Made by a program: the position numbers and the translations under genes. From positions 1 to 51,189 of the forward strand of contig DULO01000049.1 in the NCBI GenBank assembly GCA_012840345.1: 51,189 nucleotides of DNA, read 5' to 3'. Within the stretch, counting starts at the first letter, position 1; every line of letters begins with the position of its first letter. Source of the DNA: Candidatus Fermentithermobacillaceae bacterium (GTDB taxonomy: Bacteria; Bacillota; Sulfobacillia; Fermentithermobacillales; Fermentithermobacillaceae). Below are positions 42,314 to 50,902 of this stretch, in pieces. Under the pieces are notes generated by a model that made no database searches, was not told the DNA's origin, and worked only from the letters and a program-made list of their open reading frames with translations.

Positions 42314-42931
42314 CTACTCCAATTGCATTCCTGCGCCCTCCAGGTCTTCAGTTCCCTTGGGGCGACGGTCATCGGTCATGATCAACTTGTTTGCCAGTTC
42401 CTCGACACGTTTGGATATTTGGGAGGACCTTGCCGCGAGAAAGATAGGTTGGCCCATGTTGGCGGCGTCCAGCGCTATCTTTTCCTGGTCCGGGATGACG
42501 CACTGGACATCCAACCCCAGTTCATCCTCTACATCTTTGATCTTCAGCCCTCCCGTGTAGCCGACCCTGTTCACAACCACGCGGATTTTGGACTTCATGG
42601 AAAGCCTCGTGAGCAAGTCCAAGCACTGCTTCATGTTCTGGATGGAAGGCAAGTCAAGAGTTGTGACGGCGATGATGTCGGACGACTCCTCCAGCGCCGG
42701 GATGACAGTGTCATGGAGATAGGTCGGACCGTCCACCACAATGTAGTTGAAAACCTCGGACATGAGGGAAATGATCTTCTGGATGTGGTCGGGCTGGATG
42801 AACCCTGAGAAGTCCGGCTGGACCGGGGCGGGAAGTATCTTCACTCCTGAAGGATGCTCGGTGCAGTAGCCATCGATCATCTCTTTGTCGACGTTGGTGA
42901 TGTCATCAACCAGGTCTCTAATGGACCTCAC
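42314..42931 (-). pseudogene. tadZ: TadZ/CpaE C-terminal part (P-loop and receiver region missing)
   Basis: 205 residues matching only the second half of TadZ/CpaE: SGVKILPAPVQPDF, NYIVVDGPTYLHD, VTTLDLPSIQNMKQ, VNRVGYTGGL and the C-terminal helix. The N-terminal pseudo-receiver and the KGGVGKT-type Walker A, about 175 residues, are absent. The start, GTG 42931, overlaps the TGA of the truncated cpaB, with no ribosome site. It could not localise or bind ATP normally. It is likely a remnant of a deletion that joined cpaB to tadZ. Confidence 0.75.
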
Positions 42932-43200
42932 AGATCGGTAACCGTAAACTGGCCTATCACTGCTTTGGGGTCAGTGGCCGCGGACGGATGGGCGTATTCC
43001 TCGGGCACCCGGATGGTCTCTATCAGTTCTGCTGTGAGCTTGGTCCCCGCCGGGATCGAACCCTTGGCTACTACCTGGTTTACCATAGGAACTTCCTGAA
43101 CGTTGGCAGCTCTAAGCGCGGCTAGGTAGTTGTTCACCAGCGCGGCCGCTATGATGCCAAGAAGCACTGCTATGATAATCCAGGTCCTAGACTTAAACAT
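42928..43200 (-). pseudogene. cpaB: CpaB/RcpC N-terminal part
   Basis: 90 residues: one N-terminal span (residues 7-27) and the first half of the SAF domain (VVAKGSIPAGTKLTAELI, RVPEEYAHP, VIGQFTV). A full CpaB is about 230-260 residues. It stops just where the SAF domain would continue with the GE-x-L segment. The ATG has an AGAGGG site. The frame ends in the GTGA overlap with the tadZ remnant, which marks the deletion junction near 42930. Confidence 0.75.
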
Positions 43201-43307
43201 GAGCGCATCCCTCTTTGGTGCTATCTAGCTAGCATGACTGTTCGCGGCTTGATTGTCCGCATTATGTCTCGATCCCGGCGAGTCTCTCAGCGCACGGCGG
43301 TCCGGCG

Positions 43308-44306
43308 TTACCTGACGAGCTTGACGACGTTGACGGCACCGACGTATCCGTTGATCTCGTCCTCTGTTACCTCTCCCAGACACCACCCGGTAAGCACCTT
43401 GCTGTTGGAGTCGTAACTCTCAATGAAAAAGCGCAAGAAGCCGATTATGGTCACCACGTCCTTGCCGTGAGCCTGGTGAAGGCCGCTTACCATAGGCAAT
43501 ATCACTACGCGGGGACAGTTTGAGTCGATATGAACGACTACGTTGGATCCATCGTTGTTTCCATCCAGGTCTTCCAGATGACAGCCGCCGGTGCACCCGT
43601 TAATCCGGCTTTCGAGAGCCTGCCTGACTTGACCGTTGCTTACTCCGGGATAAGTAAGAATCTCCAGATTGATCCCGAGGGGAACCTCCCCGTCGTATCC
43701 GTTCTCCAGGTAGTGCCTAAACTTGCTGCTCGGCGTAAAGTCCACGTACCCGTAGTTACCGTGGACTCCATCCCCAGGAGTGTAATTCAGTTGGTACTTC
43801 TTGTAGGGAACATAGTCGTCGTAGAAATAGGACAGCGGCACCACGTTCGGAGGATCCCAGTCCAGGTACGCTTCGGACTTGACCCTCACCGGCGTCGAAG
43901 GCTTAGACAGAGCTCTGGCAAAAAAGAGGTCCGTTGTTACATCTATGTCTACCCCAACACGGTTGCAACCGTCGGAAAAGCTCAGGGTTACCAAGCCGGC
44001 ATCGCCCTTGAAAAGAACTGAAGCTGTAAATCCCGAAGTGCCCGTGACCTCAATGCCGTTCTTCTCAAGGCACCTAACCGCTGTCTCCAGGGCCGCCAGT
44101 TTCTTGTCGTTCTCAGAACCCCGGGCCCTCATTATCTGAGCCGAGGCGGCCAGAGCGACCGAATCAGATATGTCCTGCAACCTCGCGCGGCGGTAGTACA
44201 GATAGCCGCCGTCTATTGATATGGCCACAAAACCGAGCAAGGCCACCATTGCGGCAGCCGTGAACACCAGTATTCCGCCTTTTTCTCGCCGAAGCCTTTC
44301 GCGCAA
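43308..44306 (-). CDS. tadG: TadG-like pilus assembly protein
   Basis: 332 residues with a TadG/TadE-type N-terminal anchor (EKGGILVFTAAAMVALLGF, then a helix and the DGGYLYYRRARLQDISDSVALAA motif of the Flp_N/TadG family) and a large extracytoplasmic region with Cys pairs (NGCTGGC). It is a minor pilin-like protein. TTG 44306 has GGAGG 8 bases upstream. The frame is complete. Confidence 0.85.
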   Translation of the reverse strand: MRERLRREKGGILVFTAAAMVALLGFVAISIDGGYLYYRRARLQDISDSVALAASAQIMRARGSENDKKLAALETAVRCLEKNGIEVTGTSGFTASVLFKGDAGLVTLSFSDGCNRVGVDIDVTTDLFFARALSKPSTPVRVKSEAYLDWDPPNVVPLSYFYDDYVPYKKYQLNYTPGDGVHGNYGYVDFTPSSKFRHYLENGYDGEVPLGINLEILTYPGVSNGQVRQALESRINGCTGGCHLEDLDGNNDGSNVVVHIDSNCPRVVILPMVSGLHQAHGKDVVTIIGFLRFFIESYDSNSKVLTGWCLGEVTEDEINGYVGAVNVVKLVR

Positions 44307-44323
44307 CGTCCTACCCTCCTTAG

Positions 44324-44752
44324 CTACTCACTCCGCATGATCAACCGCGAAGTCAGCGTTACAGGATTGCCCGTCAAATCGCTGATAATTGGGGTGACTA
44401 CGTTGAGTGAGTACTTGAGTGTCAGTTCCACCCAGACTTCGCTCATCCCGTTGGTGCTCCGCACGAACTCGACTGTAAGCCTTGTGTCCTGAAGCGAGGT
44501 GAGCCGCCCGTTGATGTAAGGTCGAAGAGTGTCAGAAACCCAGGTCTCGACCTGGGCTTCCGGGACGTTGGCGACGGTACAGCGTATGGACGCGTACCGG
44601 GCGCAGTCCCTGGCAACGCTCTGAAGCTCGAGATACGCGGAAAGGATGCGGCCGCCTTCCATGATGGCCATGAGCAGGAAGATAATCGCGGGAAGGATTA
44701 AGGCGAACTCAACCAGCGCCTGTCCCTTTCGATCCCTAGCCGCCTTCCACAC
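44324..44752 (-). CDS. tadE: TadE-like minor pilin
   Basis: About 142 residues. The TadE motif (DRKGQALVEFALILPAIIFL split as KGQALVEFALILP) includes the prepilin-like cleavage and Glu at position 5 after it, then a hydrophobic helix and a soluble domain. GTG 44752 is preferred because GAGAGG lies 8 bases upstream; a GTG three codons earlier is also open. It lies 17 bases before tadG. Confidence 0.88.
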   Translation of the reverse strand: MWKAARDRKGQALVEFALILPAIIFLLMAIMEGGRILSAYLELQSVARDCARYASIRCTVANVPEAQVETWVSDTLRPYINGRLTSLQDTRLTVEFVRSTNGMSEVWVELTLKYSLNVVTPIISDLTGNPVTLTSRLIMRSE

Positions 44753-44837
44753 CCAAGTCACCTCTCTCGATTTCCCGCGCTGTCATAACGTAGGCCGCTT
44801 GCTGTCGCTGGATTCGCTTGTGGATTTCAACAATCCA

Positions 44838-44860
44838 GGGAGGGCTCGAGGCGCCCTCCC
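44838..44860 (-). terminator. Hairpin between pilin and tadE genes
   Basis: GGGAGGGC and GCCCTCCC form a perfect 8-bp stem (7-base loop) just after the second pilin remnant. The following bases have few U residues, so it is a partial terminator or mRNA stabiliser. Confidence 0.6.
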
Positions 44861-44868
44861 GTGGTGCT

Positions 44869-44973
44869 TTACGGAGTAAACCCTGCTGTGATGTCGTTAT
44901 ATAGCGCTACCAGCGCGTCTCTGAAGCCGGGAAACGCCACGATTACACCGAGCGCGATCAGAGAGATTATCAT
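44869..44973 (-). pseudogene. Flp pilin-like remnant without a normal start
   Basis: The 34 residues from ATG 44973 (MIISLIALGVIVAFPG, then FRDALVALYNDITAGF) match the C-terminal two thirds of a Flp pilin. In frame upstream, to 45015, the reading gives IIGATKSSAGLRAA without ATG, GTG or TTG and without the GQGLVEY cleavage motif. A GGAGG lies just before that stretch, so a start codon may have mutated. It overlaps or abuts the end of pilin 1. Confidence 0.6.
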
Positions 44974-45008
44974 GGCAGCTCTAAGCCCTGCCGATGACTT
45001 GGTGGCGC

Positions 45009-45196
45009 CTATGATCCTCCGCCGCCAACCTCATTTGTTATGTTGGTGAAAACGTTCTTCAGAGCGCTGCTTAGGCCGGGGAACACCGCGATAACCGCGA
45101 TCGCAATCAGAGCGATAATGAGAGCGTACTCCACTAAACCCTGGCCGTCTTCCTTTGACAGAAACCTGAGAACATGTACCTGAAGAAATTCAACAT
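45009..45196 (-). pseudogene. flp: Flp pilin gene with a frameshift
   Basis: ATG 45196 has GGGAGG about 9 bases upstream and begins a classic Flp leader (MLNFFRYMFSGF). After that the frame shifts: continuing gives CQRKTARV and a stop at 20 residues, while a single added base near 45157-45167 restores LSKEDGQGLVEYALIIALI and a full 62-residue pilin ending at 45009. The span is 188 bases, one short of a whole number of codons. Either a true 1-base deletion, a sequencing error, or (less likely) a recoding site. Confidence 0.8.
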
Positions 45197-45504
45197 TTGT
45201 CTCAACCTCCCAAGCATTTGGGGTTCCGCTGCGCTGGTCCATTCTTTGGGGTGGGACTTGATAAGATGGGCCTACACTTCATGCACGAAACCACGCTTGC
45301 TTTATCGAGCGCTTATGGAAGCCGGTTTACTTATCCCGGATGAAGAAACATGGAACTCTAGACCCATTCTTTCGGGTTTTCTAGGCCTCTTGGCACTCGC
45401 GCTGGCGAATCGTGCCATCGCCCCCGTATTCTACGGATACCCGCCTGTCCCCGAGCATACCCGCATCGAGAGCGGCTCCTTAAACATATGGCCTGCTCAC
45501 GGCG
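45197..45504. other. Intergenic region upstream of the tad operon
   Basis: About 370 bases between the pilin and the CAP-domain gene. No convincing gene, tRNA or known riboswitch is seen. It must hold the tad promoter, which I could not identify. Confidence 0.4.
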
Positions 45505-45534
45505 TTGGTCATACGCGTCTTGCCCCTCTATACT
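45505..45534 (+). promoter_or_regulatory. Possible promoter of the CAP-domain gene
   Basis: TTGGTC and TATACT are separated by 18 bases, 35 bases upstream of the ATG. The -10 is good and the -35 partial. Confidence 0.5.
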
Positions 45535-45568
45535 GGTAGGCAGCAAATTCCTGAGGGGAGGACACGTG

Positions 45569-46174
45569 ATGCGCAAAGCAACCATACTATGCATCTTGGC
45601 CGGCCTGTTCGTGCTGGGCCTCTCTACGCAGGCATCCGCCGCGTCGTACCCGTCGTATTGGTACAACCCGTACTCTTACTACGGCAGCTTCTACAACTAT
45701 TACTATAGCTACTACTACAGGCAGCCGGCGCCCGCTCCGGCCCCTGCTCCGACGCCCAATCCGGCTCCGAGCACTCCGTCAGCTTCAGGGCTCACCGCCG
45801 ATGAGCAGGCGATGATCAACCTGGTAAACCAGGAGAGGGCAAAGGCGGGCCTGAAGCCCTTGGCGGTAGACATGCGCCTGGTAACCTTGGCACGGCAGAA
45901 AAGCCAGGACATGATCACCAACAACTACTTCAGCCATCAGTCGCCGACCTACGGTTCGCCCTTTGACATGATGAGAAAGGCGGGAATCACTTACAGGACC
46001 GCAGGCGAGAACTTGGCTGGGGCTTCCACCGTTCAGCAGGCCCACTCAGGCCTCATGAACAGCTCGGGACACAGGGCGAACATCCTGAACCCGAACTACA
46101 CTCACATCGGTGTCGGAGTCGTCAGAGGTGGAAGGTACGGCGCCATGTGGACCCAGATGTTCATCGGCAAGTAA
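45569..46174 (+). CDS. Secreted CAP/SCP-domain protein
   Basis: 201 residues: signal peptide (1-26), a Tyr/Ser-rich stretch (27-52), a Pro/Ala linker and a CAP domain (about 77-201) with LVNQERAKAGLKPL, NNYFSHQSPTYG, GENLAGA and SSGHRANILNPNYTHIGVG. YkwD-type CAP proteins are common in spore-formers and are exported to the wall or spore; their activity is unclear. ATG 45569 has GGGGAGGAC about 7 bases upstream. Confidence 0.92.
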   Translation: MRKATILCILAGLFVLGLSTQASAASYPSYWYNPYSYYGSFYNYYYSYYYRQPAPAPAPAPTPNPAPSTPSASGLTADEQAMINLVNQERAKAGLKPLAVDMRLVTLARQKSQDMITNNYFSHQSPTYGSPFDMMRKAGITYRTAGENLAGASTVQQAHSGLMNSSGHRANILNPNYTHIGVGVVRGGRYGAMWTQMFIGK

Positions 46175-46194
46175 CCAAACCGGTAACGGTGAGA

Positions 46195-46226
46195 AGGGGC
46201 ACTCCCCGAGGGGTGCCCCTCTTTTT
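46195..46226 (+). terminator. Intrinsic terminator after the CAP gene
   Basis: AGGGGCAC(T)CCCC pairs with GGGGTGCCCCT (one bulged T, 3-base loop) and is followed by CTTTTT. A strong rho-independent terminator. Confidence 0.92.
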
Positions 46227-46385
46227 GTGGACTTCGAAGAGTACACTCGGGCATTGGGCTTTAGATACCTCATCCTGCGGTTTTCTGAACCCGGCGGTTG
46301 TCACTGCTCTGACCCGCATCGTGATACAATGTGCCGGGAAAAGGCTTCCCGGGACATGAAATGGGTGAGCCGGCGGAGAAAGCGG

Positions 46386-47225
46386 GTGACAAGGATGTCA
46401 GCGAACGCGACTCATGGTGAGGCGCGAATAGCTATGGAGATGGGACTCCAACTTGGCGTCCGGCTCCGAAGCAAGAAAAACAAGGTCTACGTCGCCAGCA
46501 GGGACGCGGCTACCCTGATCCTAAAAGTCTACGACCCAGAGTTCGCTTCCCGCTCCACAACTGAGTTTTCGGTCCTCACGAAAGCCTCTCAAGCCGGATT
46601 GGCTGTTCCGCGCCCTGTAGATTTCCGGGAAGGACAAGCTCTGGTAATGGAGTACATCCACGGGCATAACCTGTGCGACCTAGTGAACGACATGCCCGGG
46701 CCGGATGTAGAGGCGCTGGCCCGCATGCCCGGACTCGCCCAAACGGCGGCGACAAGGACCATCGAATCAACCATGCGCGCTATGCCCGTGGAACTGGCCC
46801 GGTGGTTCGCCGGCTTCCACAAGGCCACCGGCATGCTTCGCGGCGACTCGATACTGAGGAACTTCGTGGTTGGTAGCCCGGAAGGAGCGGATAGCGAAGA
46901 CCGCCTTTTCGGCGTGGACTTTGAGGAAGCCCATCCCGGGGATCCCTCCATCGACATTGGTGAAATGGTGTCCTCTCTGCTCAATACCGACCCGATGTTC
47001 GCCCCGAACAAGATTTCGTTCTGTGAGGAGTTCATAGCCTCCTATATCAAGATGTCCGGCCATACTGACGTTCACCAGGTGATTTGCGCGGCCGTGTCTT
47101 CGCTAAGGACGGCGGCGGCGAGAAGGCCAAGGCAGCGGGACCGGCTTCTTGAGGAAGCGAGGGTTCTAGAAGACAAGGGCTTTCGCGGGCTGAAGGAAAG
47201 ACACGGTGAACAGAGCGGCAAGTAA
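46386..47225 (+). CDS. Kinase-like protein (Bud32/RIO or aminoglycoside phosphotransferase fold)
   Basis: 279 residues. Hallmarks of the protein-kinase-like fold: a lysine strand (LILKVYDPEF), a hinge VMEYIHGHNL, a catalytic-loop-like RGDSILRNFVV and a metal-loop-like GVDFEEAHPGDPSIDIG. The Gly-rich loop is weak. The catalytic Asp and Asn positions look present. The substrate (protein or small molecule) cannot be told. GTG 46386 has GGAG 7 bases upstream; an ATG at 46395 follows in frame. Confidence 0.75.
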   Translation: MTRMSANATHGEARIAMEMGLQLGVRLRSKKNKVYVASRDAATLILKVYDPEFASRSTTEFSVLTKASQAGLAVPRPVDFREGQALVMEYIHGHNLCDLVNDMPGPDVEALARMPGLAQTAATRTIESTMRAMPVELARWFAGFHKATGMLRGDSILRNFVVGSPEGADSEDRLFGVDFEEAHPGDPSIDIGEMVSSLLNTDPMFAPNKISFCEEFIASYIKMSGHTDVHQVICAAVSSLRTAAARRPRQRDRLLEEARVLEDKGFRGLKERHGEQSGK

Positions 47226-47254
47226 CTCAGGGCTCGGCTAGGGCATCCCGTGAA

Positions 47255-49765
47255 TCAAGATAGATACCCCATCATTGACGCGGCAATCAGCCCTGCCAAG
47301 ACCAGCAAGCACACGGCCATGACGATCAGGTCTTTGCGCGTTAGGGCGTGGGAAACCAAGTAGGTGCGGGTCGGGTACAGCCCGAATGCTCGGCCCTCCA
47401 TGGACATGGCCAAAGAATCAACCTTCTCCAAAGCCGACACCAACAACGGAAGCAATGTAAGGCGGACTTGGCGCATCAGATCTTTCAAGGACTTGCCTTG
47501 CAGGTCCACCCCCTTCACCATCTGGGCGTTTCTAACCTGCTGCAGTTCGAGTTGAAACAGCGGCGCGAACCGAAGAGCGGTTATCAGCATGAACCCGTAT
47601 CTGTACGGAAGTCCCGCTTGCATGAGAGAGAAAGCGAGCTGGTTCGGGTCCGTGGTCGACACGAACAGGTAGCTGGAACCCACAATGTTGAGAAACCTTA
47701 GGGATATCGCGATACCTCGAGTCAACCCTTCATGGAAGAACGCGAACCGCCTGCCGAAAAGCACAAACGAATAAAGGACCGGACCGTGGTGCCAAAAGAG
47801 AAGCTGCACGGCAAGGATAATCCCGCAGAACGTTAGAATAACCCTCAGTTTCCTTACGAAAAAGCCCAACCCGTAGCCTGACAGCCTGTAACAAGAAAGA
47901 AGGAGCAGGAAAAGAAGTAGGCCTCCCCGGGGCGTACCCATCAGAAGACACGCTATCGTGAACGCCAGCAAGACTACTGCCTTTACCAGGGGATTAAGGC
48001 GGTGAACCAAGGTGGCGCCTGGCAAGTAACCGATGTTGAGAGGCCCGCCCATGATGGGAGCTTCCTTCGGGGGAGCGACCTGTACGAGAGTCTCTGTCTC
48101 TGACGCAGCCGCGTTCAACACTGGTGCCCGTACTTCTTCCAAGACGGTATCCTCCGGGGCATCACACGATGAAAACTCAGATTCGTAGTCATCGGGGATG
48201 TAGTGGCTCTTGCCCAGCCTGGCCAGATCATCAAAGGCGTCGGGCACAGGTTCATTCAGGATCAGCTTACCGTCGTCAAAGAACAGAACCCTATCGCACC
48301 AGTCCCTGACCACTCGGGGCTCGTGGCAGACCATTACGGCCAATCCACCCATCTCCGCAAACCTTGAGAGACTTTCCATCACATCGGTCTGCCGAAACAG
48401 GTCCTGCCCGACGAGAGGCTCGTCCAGAAGCAACACTCTGGGCAAAGACGCCTGAGCCGAGGCAAGGGTCACACGCTTCTTCTCACCGAGGCTCAGGGAA
48501 AACGGGTTGGCGTTCGCGTAGCCGTCCAGCCCAAAATGCTCGAGGAGCGGCGTTATGTCGGCGGGTTCCGAATCATGTCCTAGGTTTCGCGCGGTCGCTG
48601 CCACTTCATCTTTAACGGTACTTTCGGAAAGCTGGTGGTTAGGGTTTTGGAAGGAGTACCCGAAAGACCTGACGCGAGAGGCGACCCTTGCTTCCGTGAT
48701 GTCCTGTCCGCCAAGGAGGATTTTCCCCGCTGACGGCTCGACCAACCCCATAATGGCGGAAAGCAGTGATGTCTTCCCGCTTCCGTTGTCTCCCATGACG
48801 GCTACTATCTCGCCTGGGTACAGATCCAAGTCCACATCGTTGAGCACGGGCTTGTCGTTGTAGGCCACTGTAAGCCCTGAGACAACGAGCAGGGGTTCTG
48901 AGGCCGAAGGGACTTGTCCACTCGTTGGAGCCTGCTCTTTCTGCGCGGATTGCCTTCGTTCGGGCAACCGGTGCGGTGCGGACTGCCGCGTCTCAAAGGG
49001 CAGTTTTGCGGAGCGCCTAGACGGTGACGATATGGACCGGTTTCTGTTTAGCACCTCTGCCGGAGGGCCATCGTCGATGATCTTGCCGGCATCCATGAAC
49101 ACAAGTCTGTCTGCGAACGGCAGGATCTTCTGGAGCCGGTGCTCGATCACGATGACGGCCATGTCGCGGCTGTTCCTAAGATCATGGATGACCGAAAGGA
49201 CCTCCGCTGTTCCCTGTGGATCGAGGAAGGCTGTAGGCTCGTCGAGGATGAAGACCGAAGGCTCCATGGCAAGAACAGAAGCGATGGCGACCCGCTGCTT
49301 TTCGCCGCCCGACAACGTGTAAACGCTCCTGTGGGCCAATTGGGAGGCGCCGACCGCTTCCAGCGCCCACTTGACCCTCCGCCCTATCTCGTCGGGAGGC
49401 AAGCTCATGTTTTCCGGCCCAAATGCTACTTCATCGATAACGCCTAAGGTACAAAGCTGGCCTTCAGGGTCTTGCTGGACTAGCCCGACCGTGCCCGATA
49501 GCGCCCCGGGAGACAACTCCATAGTGTCCCGGCCGTGAATGAGGATCCTGCCTTGCATATCTCCGGGAAAAGCGTGGGGGATGAACCCGGCAATGGCAAG
49601 GGCAAGGGTGGACTTGCCGCAGCCGCTAGGCCCGGCGATACAGACGAACTCGCCCTTCTTGACCTCTAAGGAAACACCCGACAGGACAGCGTCGCGATGC
49701 CCGGCGTACCTGTAGGTGAGGTTTTCGACCCGGACAACGGGCGCGTCAAGGATAGAGCAAGCCAA
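47255..49765 (-). CDS. ECF transporter EcfA-EcfA-EcfT fusion
   Basis: 836 residues. ATPase 1 (about 10-240): Walker A GPSGCGKST, signature LSGGEKQ, Walker B FILDEPTAFLD, HxH switch EHR. A linker of about 50 Ser/Arg-rich residues follows. ATPase 2 (290-520): Walker A GDNGSGKTS, signature LSLGEKK, Walker B LLLDEPLVGQD, HEP. The rest (about 580-836) is an EcfT with five spans and the ATPase-coupling motifs (ALRFAPLFQLELQQVRNAQ, AMSMEGRAFG). This is a full energizing module in one chain. TTG 49765 is the only start; it lies 3 bases after the stop of the S-component gene. Confidence 0.93.
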   Translation of the reverse strand: MACSILDAPVVRVENLTYRYAGHRDAVLSGVSLEVKKGEFVCIAGPSGCGKSTLALAIAGFIPHAFPGDMQGRILIHGRDTMELSPGALSGTVGLVQQDPEGQLCTLGVIDEVAFGPENMSLPPDEIGRRVKWALEAVGASQLAHRSVYTLSGGEKQRVAIASVLAMEPSVFILDEPTAFLDPQGTAEVLSVIHDLRNSRDMAVIVIEHRLQKILPFADRLVFMDAGKIIDDGPPAEVLNRNRSISSPSRRSAKLPFETRQSAPHRLPERRQSAQKEQAPTSGQVPSASEPLLVVSGLTVAYNDKPVLNDVDLDLYPGEIVAVMGDNGSGKTSLLSAIMGLVEPSAGKILLGGQDITEARVASRVRSFGYSFQNPNHQLSESTVKDEVAATARNLGHDSEPADITPLLEHFGLDGYANANPFSLSLGEKKRVTLASAQASLPRVLLLDEPLVGQDLFRQTDVMESLSRFAEMGGLAVMVCHEPRVVRDWCDRVLFFDDGKLILNEPVPDAFDDLARLGKSHYIPDDYESEFSSCDAPEDTVLEEVRAPVLNAAASETETLVQVAPPKEAPIMGGPLNIGYLPGATLVHRLNPLVKAVVLLAFTIACLLMGTPRGGLLLFLLLLSCYRLSGYGLGFFVRKLRVILTFCGIILAVQLLFWHHGPVLYSFVLFGRRFAFFHEGLTRGIAISLRFLNIVGSSYLFVSTTDPNQLAFSLMQAGLPYRYGFMLITALRFAPLFQLELQQVRNAQMVKGVDLQGKSLKDLMRQVRLTLLPLLVSALEKVDSLAMSMEGRAFGLYPTRTYLVSHALTRKDLIVMAVCLLVLAGLIAASMMGYLS

Positions 49766-49768
49766 GAG

Positions 49769-50902
49769 TTACTCAACCACCAGTCTGGACACTTGCCTTA
49801 CCCAGTAACCGCCCTCATAGTTGCCGGCGATGAGCCGGTAGGTATCGTCTTCTTCCTGCATCAGCAGCATCAGATCATCTTTCATGACCTCGGCCAAGTC
49901 AAACTGGACTTCGTAACCGTCGGTAGCAACCACCTTAAGGATCGTCGCTTCCGGTTTGGGCTTGGCCTCAGCAAGAATCGCGGGCACAGATACCCCTGTG
50001 TAGTCTTTGGGCGGAACGGAGGTAACCTTCCCCTGAAGTTCCACGTTGATGGTTTTTTCCGCGTCCTTGAAATGGCTCAGTTTAAAGGTTATCGGGTTCT
50101 CCACCAGGCCTTCGACACGGCACTGTGTTCCCGCCCATGGCGGCTCGTAAATAGTCGCGAAGTAGAAAACCGAGCCCGCAATGAATGCAAGTGCCGTGGC
50201 GATGGTCACGAACCTTGCGAAGCGAGAGTTCTCGGCCCGGCCTACCCCACCGCCGGCGACACCGGAACTTTGGACGGCCGCGTCCTCTTCGGCCGGAAAA
50301 CCTTCCAGATCATCCACCGCGCCAGACTTGACGGGCCGGATCTGCTTAAGCGTCTCCAGCAGGTGAAAACCTAATAGGCCGGCGAGAGCCGCCCCGGACA
50401 GAAGTGACACTGCGGTAATCAAAGCGAGGTAACCCCACGCCGCGCCGGAAAAATAGAACACCTGGAAGACAATAACGTTGGCCGCGGTGGAAGCTGCTCC
50501 GGCAAGCGCGTACTTTAGGAGGGTCCGCTGCCTTCCGGCCCCCATAATCAGGTCAACCACAATGCCCTGCACCAAACACACGACAATGATGACTGAACCG
50601 TGGGTGCTTCCCGTCAAGAACTCGACCACGCCCTTTAGGAGCCCTGTGACAGTCCCGACGCCTCTGGCTCTCACAAGACCGGCAGCAAGCATGAGCCACA
50701 CAACGTGCAGTCCCGAGACAAACTGACCGGCTCCGAAAGACACTCCGACCAGCTGGTTGATCATGTTCCCAAGGTATCCGATGTAAGTGCTCATTACTCC
50801 ACCGAGCCCGCTCAACACGGCGATGACCAGCAAGTCCCTGGTGGAGAACCTGTAAGCCCGCTTTGTGGCCGCTGTTTCGCCGGGATTTCCTATTTCGCGC
50901 AC
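49769..50902 (-). CDS. ECF S component (YkoE-like) fused to a molybdopterin-oxidoreductase-like domain
   Basis: 377 residues. Residues 20-190 have five to six spans resembling YkoE/ABC_cobalt S components (DLLVIAVLSGLGGVMSTYIG, GLLKGVVEFLTGS). A linker and one further span (about 233-253) lead to residues 265-377, a beta domain like the sulfite-oxidase-type molybdopterin-binding fold (VEGLVENPITF, DYTGVSVPAILAEA, VVATDGYEVQFDLAEV), which would face outside. No Moco cysteine is seen. It is a likely substrate-binding aid. The gene overlaps the partial upstream gene by 13 bases. Confidence 0.8.
   Translation of the reverse strand: MREIGNPGETAATKRAYRFSTRDLLVIAVLSGLGGVMSTYIGYLGNMINQLVGVSFGAGQFVSGLHVVWLMLAAGLVRARGVGTVTGLLKGVVEFLTGSTHGSVIIVVCLVQGIVVDLIMGAGRQRTLLKYALAGAASTAANVIVFQVFYFSGAAWGYLALITAVSLLSGAALAGLLGFHLLETLKQIRPVKSGAVDDLEGFPAEEDAAVQSSGVAGGGVGRAENSRFARFVTIATALAFIAGSVFYFATIYEPPWAGTQCRVEGLVENPITFKLSHFKDAEKTINVELQGKVTSVPPKDYTGVSVPAILAEAKPKPEATILKVVATDGYEVQFDLAEVMKDDLMLLMQEEDDTYRLIAGNYEGGYWVRQVSRLVVE

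Noticed and set aside
45174-45539. 121-codon plus-strand open frame upstream of the CAP gene
   Set aside because: It overlaps the pilin leader and promoter region, has no ribosome site and shows no recognisable motif.
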